Assembly (NCBI RefSeq): GCF_040712315.1
Contig: NC_134018.1
Span: 1-64,000 of the forward strand
Direction of reading: 5' to 3'
DNA: 64,000 bases
From: Castanea sativa
Lineage: Eukaryota; Streptophyta; Magnoliopsida; Fagales; Fagaceae
A model generated the notes under the pieces. It was not told where the DNA came from and made no database searches. It saw only the letters and a program-made list of their open reading frames with translations. Shown here piece after piece: positions 58,545 to 64,000 of the stretch (position 1 is its first letter; every line of letters begins with the position of its first letter). The position numbers and the translations under genes were made by a program.

Positions 58545-59090
58545 GGCGTAAATACACTTTCAGTCCCTACATTTTGGCTTTTTTCCATTTTAGTCTCTAC
58601 ATTTTAATTTTATCACTTTTAGTCCCTAAATCAATTAACGCATTCCATTTTGGTCCTTTTCGTTAGCCCACTAACTAAAATTGCTTAGGTGGCAAACTGA
58701 GTGGATTGCTTGCTGACGTGGCCAATTAAAAAATAATAAAAAATTTTAATTAGCATTAAAAAAATGCCATGTCAGCTTCTAAATATAAAAAATTTATTAA
58801 TCAATTTTAAAGAAATTAAAAAAGAAAAAACAAAATTAAAAATAATAAAATTTATCAATTTAGATCTAATTCACAAACACAAAGAACACATCAGAAATTT
58901 AAACATCAACACAATAACATAAAACACAAACCCAAAACCAAACACAAAAAGCACAAACTCAACCTAGAACATAAAACACAAGCTCAGATCACAAAGAACA
59001 CAATGACACAGCCCACTCAAACCCAAACTACACCTTCGCCATTTCCTTCCTCAAATCCCAAGCTCACTCCCTCAACCTCCAAACACAAAT
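58545..59090 (+). repeat. MULE left inverted arm
   Basis: Inverted counterpart of 59,555-60,079. Matching landmarks include ATTTTGGC, GACGTGGCCAATTAAAAAAT, ATGCCATGTCAGCTTCTAAA, and the inner AATCCCAAGCTCACTCCCTC with CAACCTCCAAACACA. Confidence 0.85.
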
Positions 59091-59116
59091 TGCCCTACGA
59101 CTAAAACGGGTCCATA

Positions 59117-59293
59117 CTATATAGTAGCTTCAATGTCGGCCATGGCGGCCTCATCGAAGGCCATGGCCACAAGCCTCATGATCTCCTCCCTCTTCACTTC
59201 CACATCCTTCCACTTGTGGCGAATCAGTACATCGACAAAGAATATTAGGGTTAAGATCGCGATCTCAAACCCTAAGATTCCGGAGACCAGCAT
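59117..59293 (-). CDS. Possible captured host exon inside the MULE loop (58 residues)
   Basis: On the - strand an ATG at 59,293 opens a 58-codon frame ending in TAG at 59,117. The predicted peptide starts MLVSGILGFEIAILTLIFF, a hydrophobic stretch that could be a signal anchor or membrane helix. It then turns highly charged (HKWKDVEVKREEIMRLVAMA) and alanine/acid rich. The codon use and higher GC contrast with the surrounding AT-rich DNA, and the position between MULE arms fits transduplication of a host gene fragment (Pack-MULE). I cannot name the parent gene. It may be a fragment with no function. Confidence 0.35.
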   Translation of the reverse strand: MLVSGILGFEIAILTLIFFVDVLIRHKWKDVEVKREEIMRLVAMAFDEAAMADIEATI

Positions 59294-59554
59294 TGGCCTT
59301 AATCGGCGCCGAGAATCAATCCAGAACAGAGAAACCCTAGGATTGTGATTTTGCTATACATAGATTTCGCGACGGCGGCGGTGGCGGTGGTGGTTTTGGA
59401 TCTGTAAAGGATGAACCGTTCGGTGTTGGCGGTGGTGGTGGAGGGCAAAAATGTAATTTCAGGTGGGACTGGTGATGGTAGTCATTGAAGAGTCTAGGTT
59501 TGGGACTGGTGATGCTACTACTAATTTGCCGCATATGTTACTGCCATTGGAGAG

Positions 59555-60079
59555 TCTGTGTTTGGAGGTTGAGGGAGTGAGCTTGGGATTTGAGGAAGGA
59601 AATGGCAAAGGTGTAGTCTGGGTTTGGGTGGGCTGTGTCATTGTGTTCTTTGCATTTGTGATCTGAGTTTGTGTTTTTTGTATTTGGTTCTTCTTGTGTG
59701 GATGTTTAAATCTGGGATGGTGTTCTTGTGTTCTTTGTGTTTGTAGTGACTTAGATCTGAGATGATGAATTTTATTGTTTTTTATTTTCTTTTTTCTTTT
59801 TTTATTTCATTAAAATTGATTAATATTTTTTTTTTATATTTAGAAGCTGACATGGCATTTTTAATGCTAATTAAAATTTTTTATTATTTTTTAATTGGCC
59901 ACGTCAGCAAGCAATCCACTCAATTTGCCACCTAAGCAATTTCTGTTAGTGGGCTAACGGAAATGACCAAAATGGAATGCAGTAATTGATTTAGGGACTA
60001 AAAGTGGTAAAATTAAAATGTATGGACTAAAATGAAAAAAAAAAAGCCAAAATGTAGAGACTAAAAATGCATTTACACC
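59555..60079 (-). repeat. MULE right inverted arm
   Basis: Reverse complement of the left arm, with scattered, mostly transition, differences and small indels. The inner end begins TGTGTTTGGAGGTTGAGGGA and the outer end is CATTTACACC at 60,079. Confidence 0.85.
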
Positions 60080-60088
60080 TTTAAAATA

Positions 60089-60417
60089 ACACATGGCAAC
60101 GTTTAATTTAAATGCTTATTTCATTTGAGTATTCTTTGTAATTTTTTATTTAGAATCACTTAGAAAATTTTCATTGGTCTCTAAATAATGATAGTGGGAC
60201 CCACTAAGTAACACGTGGCACTTTGTAATTGGCCATTTTAAATGTACTGCATGGACTTGATGGATGACATGGCAATTTTTGATTGGTCGGAAGTTTGCAC
60301 TCTCGAAAAAGGGCTTTCTCCCATGAACATGAATCATTAGGTTAAACCACACCCTTGCGTTTGTTCTCTTTCCTCTTATACTCTTTATCACTATGTTTTT
60401 CTTTCTATATTCTAACA
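60089..60417 (+). repeat. LTR 3' end (copia-like), split by the MULE
   Basis: Ends TATATTCTAACA at 60,417, like the LTR at 54,054, and shares about 110 bp before that end. No primer-binding site follows, so this is a solo or truncated LTR. Its upstream part probably lies left of the MULE (about 58,010-58,535), because the MULE target duplication interrupts it. The left boundary is not established. Confidence 0.5.
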
Positions 60418-60630
60418 ATTGAAAAATGCTACAAGTATTATAAATTTTACAATAATTTGTACCACTTCAACATAATAAATGGTAATTTGAATTATTTCTT
60501 TGTAATTGGCAACTGATAGTTTATAAAAATTATGAAATAAATTTCTAATATTTTTAATATCACATCATCCGTCCATGGTGTTTTCAAAATTTTTTATGGA
60601 CATGGTTTAGAATTGTCTAATTAAAAAGTT

Positions 60631-61096
60631 AGAGCATTTACATCAAGTTGTGCAAAAAATTTTGTATATTTTAGCATAGGATCCTACTTTTTTTTTTTAC
60701 ATACCCACTTTTCAAAGCACACCAAATTAAATTATCTATTTTACACTAAATTTTATTAAAATATTAATCTTTTTCTTAAAATTTTTAATTGTTTCACTTT
60801 CTTCACGTATAATAACCAACATTCACTCTCTTTCTTCATCCTCAAAATATGTAAAGAAAAAATAAAAAACTAAATGCAAAATGAATAATTTCAATGTAAA
60901 TTTACATTATTATGTAGCAAACTTATAAATTTACACAATTATTTACTATTTGATGTTGGTCATTTTTGACAAAATATTATAAAATTTTTAAATTATATTA
61001 TACACTCATTAAAAAGTAAATAGAAAAAGTAGAAAAAAAAAAGTTTTATGCTAAAATAGAAAATAATTTTTGAAGAAAGATAATCATGTGAATGCT
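60631..61096. mobile_element. MITE with AGCATT termini (hAT-like?)
   Basis: Left end AGAGCATTTACATCAAG. Right end on the - strand ACAGCATTCACATGATT. Both arms continue to TTTTAGCATA followed by a T run, so the inverted repeats are about 60 bp and imperfect. The middle is AT-rich and non-coding. No clear target-site duplication was resolved. The superfamily is uncertain. Confidence 0.6.
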
Positions 61097-61588
61097 GTTA
61101 ATATCAACTAAATTATAAATAAATATTTTCGTTTATATATATTTTTTTACGTAGAGTGGAGTTTATCCTTAGGCCAAGCGGTAGTTTCACTACCGTTGCT
61201 CTCTCCTAGACTCCTACTCCACGTGGTAAGCATAGCAAACCTAATAATTTCCCTTGTTTGTTGCCAATCTTATCCTATTCCAATTTCCCATCTTCTGATA
61301 ATTGAAATGAAAAGCCACCCATGCCCAAAATCCAATGATCCAGCGAATCCAACAAAGACAGACAAACAAGGAAAAATGGGTGTCAGCGTTAAGCGAATAT
61401 CATGTAAAAGTGAAATTCCACATTTAAGGCTTTGCGTGTAATTTTTGCTGTAATAGAGAAGAGAGTAAGAAACTGCACCACGTCCCCACTCCCATTCTCT
61501 TTTTCTCCTCTTTGTTTTCTTTCTCTTTCTAACCCCCTCGTACCCTTTCAGATGATTGTTTACGTTCAAAATATTGTCCACATTTCCA

Positions 61589-61590
<2 letters not shown>
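61097..61590. other. Gene-free stretch
   Basis: Mixed-composition sequence with a pyrimidine-rich part at about 61,487-61,545. Short open frames on both strands (61,196-61,441, 61,270-61,581) are unrecognised. Confidence 0.4.

Positions 61591-61592
<2 letters not shown>

Positions 61593-61643
<51 letters not shown>
61593..61643 (+). repeat. (TA)n microsatellite followed by a T run
   Basis: About 17 TA units, then about 17 T residues. Confidence 0.95.
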
Positions 61644-63590
61644 AAATGTCCATTCTTTCATATCATGTCATATATACTTGAAACCTGATTAAACTCTTCT
61701 AAAAAAAAAAAAACCCTATCCCCCCACCTAAAATTTTTATAATAAAAAAAAAACCCTGATTAAACAATAGTTTCCATCTTTTATTATGGATTTTTATTGT
61801 AGAACACGTGCAATAAATAAATATATATATCATAATATTTTTATAATAAATTGTGTTTTTTATTTCAATATAAAATAAATAATATTCTATTGAGATCTAT
61901 CACTCAAAAAGAAAAATGTAGTAAAAATATTATGATAAAGAAGGCACAGGTCTCAATATGTATAGTTGATCCCATTCATGCATGCGTAAGGGAGCATTCA
62001 TGGTAATACAAATGTCCATTTTGTAGCTCACCATACTTTTTTACCAGAAAAGACAGTAAACTTTATATTTGTAGCTCACCATTTGTCCTTTCATAACCCA
62101 ATGAATTCTAAATTTATTTATGGTGTGTAATAATCATTCTATTTATACAAGATTGAAATTTTATTTTAACCTAATCTAAGTATATGTATATAAAATTTTA
62201 TTCTAACAACTTGAATTTAGTCCCTTATTCTCACACCCTACAAGCATTTAAATACAGATTAAAAACTCCTTAAATTAATAACATCAATTTATTACACAAA
62301 AAAATGACATCAATCTGGTGGGTTCAGTAATTACATGGGGTTGGTTGATTTTTTTTTTTTTTTTTTGAGAAGGAGAGTTTGTTGAAATTTGGGTCCTTTA
62401 CTAAGAACTAGATTAGATATTATATTGTCTCTTCAAAAAAAAAAAAAAAAGATATTATACGGTTCAGAATTTTCCATATATGCCTGTTAGGATTCAAATT
62501 AAATATACCATTTCCTAGAGGAGAAAAGCGACAACGTGGTATCTTCATTCGTAGAGACATCTTAATTAAGAGGTTTTTCTTTTTGGGATAGAGGAGGTTA
62601 TTAATTTAAACCATACAAATTTGCCACACACACACAAAAAAAAAAAGAAAAAAAAAAGCAACCACTTTGAAAATACTTATAACAATTTTTTTTTCTTAAA
62701 AAAAAATCCTTATGACCCAAACAAAAACTGAGCTATACATAAAGGGCATTTGATAAAATTGGGAATTATATACGTAATATGAACTAGGATAACTAGTTTA
62801 TCTTGGTCCTACTTCTCTTTCCACCTGATTGAAGCTTGGAGGGAGCTCCTTTCTGAAGCCCCAGAATCAAATGCGAGTGGAGGAAATTGGAATTGGGGGA
62901 TTCATGCTCCTACCATGATATATCCTCTCCTAGAATGATTCTCTGCATGGGAGTCGAGCATGCTAACTTGAATGGTTGGTGCTGTTTTCTGCACGTTTCC
63001 ATTTCGGTAATCCTTTTTTGTCTTCCCTTTTTATATAGGGAAGTACAAACCCCATCCCCAAGTATGGTTTCTCAAACTAGATAAGGTTTTTGTATATCTG
63101 ACGTGCCAAGGTATTTTTTTCAATATTCCTTCATTTCATAAGGAAATCCCATCTCTAGGGGAGCAGACTTGTTATAATCTTGGATTTGGCCATGGAAAGT
63201 CACTCAGTTTTTCAATTTAATAAGTCTAATGGCAACAAAATTTGTAATATTTTTTTACAACTGTTAAGGTGTTAAAAATGTGATTAGGGGTACTATATGT
63301 ATTACTCGAAAGTCTTTTCAACTTAACCCAATCCATCACACAAGTAGAAACCAACTCAACCAACATGGGTCGATTTGGGATAATTTGGAGGGTTGTACTT
63401 GTATGTTTCATAGCTTATTACAAAAAATCCAAATTTTCATCAACTATGTTTAAACTTTTTCCTTTACGAATAAATTATTATAATTCACATAATATGCCAA
63501 ATTATATTTAGAACTTCCAGATTATTCAAAACCAATTCTCAAAATATCAAAATAAATTAAAGGAAAAAATTAAAATAAGAATAATAAATA
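61644..63590. other. AT-rich intergenic DNA
   Basis: Many homopolymer A and T runs (for example near 62,350, 62,440 and 62,640). A small GC-richer island at about 62,830-63,080 has a 65-residue open frame (62,887-63,084) that I do not recognise. No gene, RNA or transposon boundary is supported. Confidence 0.5.
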
Positions 63591-63594
63591 AACT

Positions 63595-63626
<32 letters not shown>

Positions 63627-63627
63627 G
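63595..63627 (+). repeat. (TA)n(TG)n microsatellite
   Basis: A few TA units pass into about 12 TG units. Confidence 0.93.
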
Positions 63628-63790
63628 TGGATTGGGTTTGAATCAAATCAGTTGAAAAAACTACCAATCAAAACTCAATCCAACCCAAGGCTCAAATAAA
63701 ATTCTAACCCAACCCAACTCACCAACCCACAAAAACTAACATAAGGTGTTAGGTTGGATTAGAGTGGATCCGATATTGCAAGGTGTTAAA
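63628..63790. repeat. AACCCAACCCAAC-rich dispersed repeat
   Basis: Repeated AACCCAA and GGTTGGATT words. A similar CTTAACCCAATCC piece lies at about 63,320. Such tracts are common in plant dispersed repeats. The family is not assigned, and the remainder to 64,000 is AT-rich with no feature seen. Confidence 0.4.
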
Positions 63791-64000
63791 GTAATACCAC
63801 TGATGGTCCCAATGAAATGGTGTTTGCACAATAAAAATCTACTGTCTCAATTGATATTTTTTTTTAAAAAAAAATTGTAAGATTTATTGTAATTTTAACA
63901 TTGTTGCCCACTTTTTTCCAATTTTCTTTTTCCTTTTCTATTTTGGTGTTTTAAATCACTTAGTAGTTAGAAAAAAGAACAATAATTTGGCTGTATTATC

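Larger units (their letters stand above)
58545..60079. mobile_element. Mutator-like element (MULE) with long inverted arms, possible Pack-MULE
   Basis: Left end GGCGTAAATACACTTTCAG, right end on the - strand GGTGTAAATGCATTTTTAG. In the first 34 positions the differences are all transitions. The arms extend to about 59,090 and 59,555, roughly 530 bp each, leaving a GC-richer loop. A perfect 9-bp target-site duplication, TTTAAAATA, flanks it (58,536-58,544 and 60,080-60,088), the hallmark of Mutator-type transposition. Total 1,535 bp, with no transposase, so non-autonomous. The loop contains exon-like sequence. Confidence 0.9.

Noticed and set aside
59133..59348. + strand 71-residue frame in the MULE loop
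   Set aside because: The - strand frame over the same DNA has the more protein-like layout. The + strand reading is Ser/Thr-rich and ends within the common AAACCCTAG word.
61150..61200. tRNA-like D-arm words (GGCCAAGCGGTAG), and a similar GGCCGAGTGG near 54,215
   Set aside because: No acceptor stem, anticodon arm or T-arm could be assembled around either. No SINE box pair was found.
62887..63084. 65-residue frame in a slightly GC-richer island
   Set aside because: No family resemblance, no promoter or splice signals, and it is too short to support.

Overview
The window looks like the end of a flowering-plant chromosome, most likely a eudicot. The diagnostic sequence is a run of Arabidopsis-type telomere repeat, CCCTAAA on the + strand, at 34,553-34,976. 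Everything to its right is AT-rich DNA built from plant transposable elements. The species cannot be fixed from the sequence. I see no convincing intact host gene, no tRNA or rRNA gene and no CRISPR array.

Layout. (1) 1-34,552 is an unbroken GC-rich array of roughly 7-bp units (CCCTGAG, CCCTGGG, CCTGAG, CCTAGG, CCACAGG, CCACTGAG, CCACCAGG). It is in register with the adjoining CCCTAAA repeats and lies on the outer, chromosome-end side. Its many stop-free frames are heptapeptide translations of the repeat, not genes. My preferred reading is that this is ordinary telomere whose A residues were miscalled as G by nanopore base-calling. A true variant telomere array is the alternative. (2) 34,553-34,976 is canonical telomere that decays into unique sequence. 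(3) 34,977-37,640 is gene-free subtelomeric DNA with short tandem repeats and one motif block shared with 54.3 kb. (4) 37,640-42,848 (- strand) is a decayed Ty3/gypsy element of the Tat/Ogre type: 5' LTR, gag, protease, reverse transcriptase, RNase H and the start of a second, archaeal-like RNase H. It is truncated before integrase. (5) 43,045-48,850 (+ strand) is an almost full-length but inactive L1-type LINE, with ORF1, ORF2 (endonuclease, RT, zinc-binding region, RNase H), a TAA-rich tail and an imperfect target-site duplication.

(6) 48,984-52,286 holds three PIF/Harbinger-like MITEs, one nested in another, each flanked by a TAA or TTA duplication. (7) 52,290-58,540 is a patchwork of non-coding LTR-retrotransposon remnants. 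It includes a copia-like LTR end with a primer-binding site at 54.06 kb and a 42-bp repeat carrying a 12-bp palindrome near 55.0 kb. (8) 58,545-60,079 is a Mutator-like element with arms of about 530 bp and a perfect 9-bp target-site duplication. Its GC-richer loop may carry a captured host exon. (9) 60,089-64,000 holds a second LTR end, another MITE and AT-rich DNA with microsatellites.

The genes do not form a pathway. The coding remnants are retroelement polyproteins that once copied themselves. The sequence records layers of insertion beside a telomere. The best candidates for follow-up are the nature of the 34.5-kb array and the possible captured exon inside the Mutator-like element.
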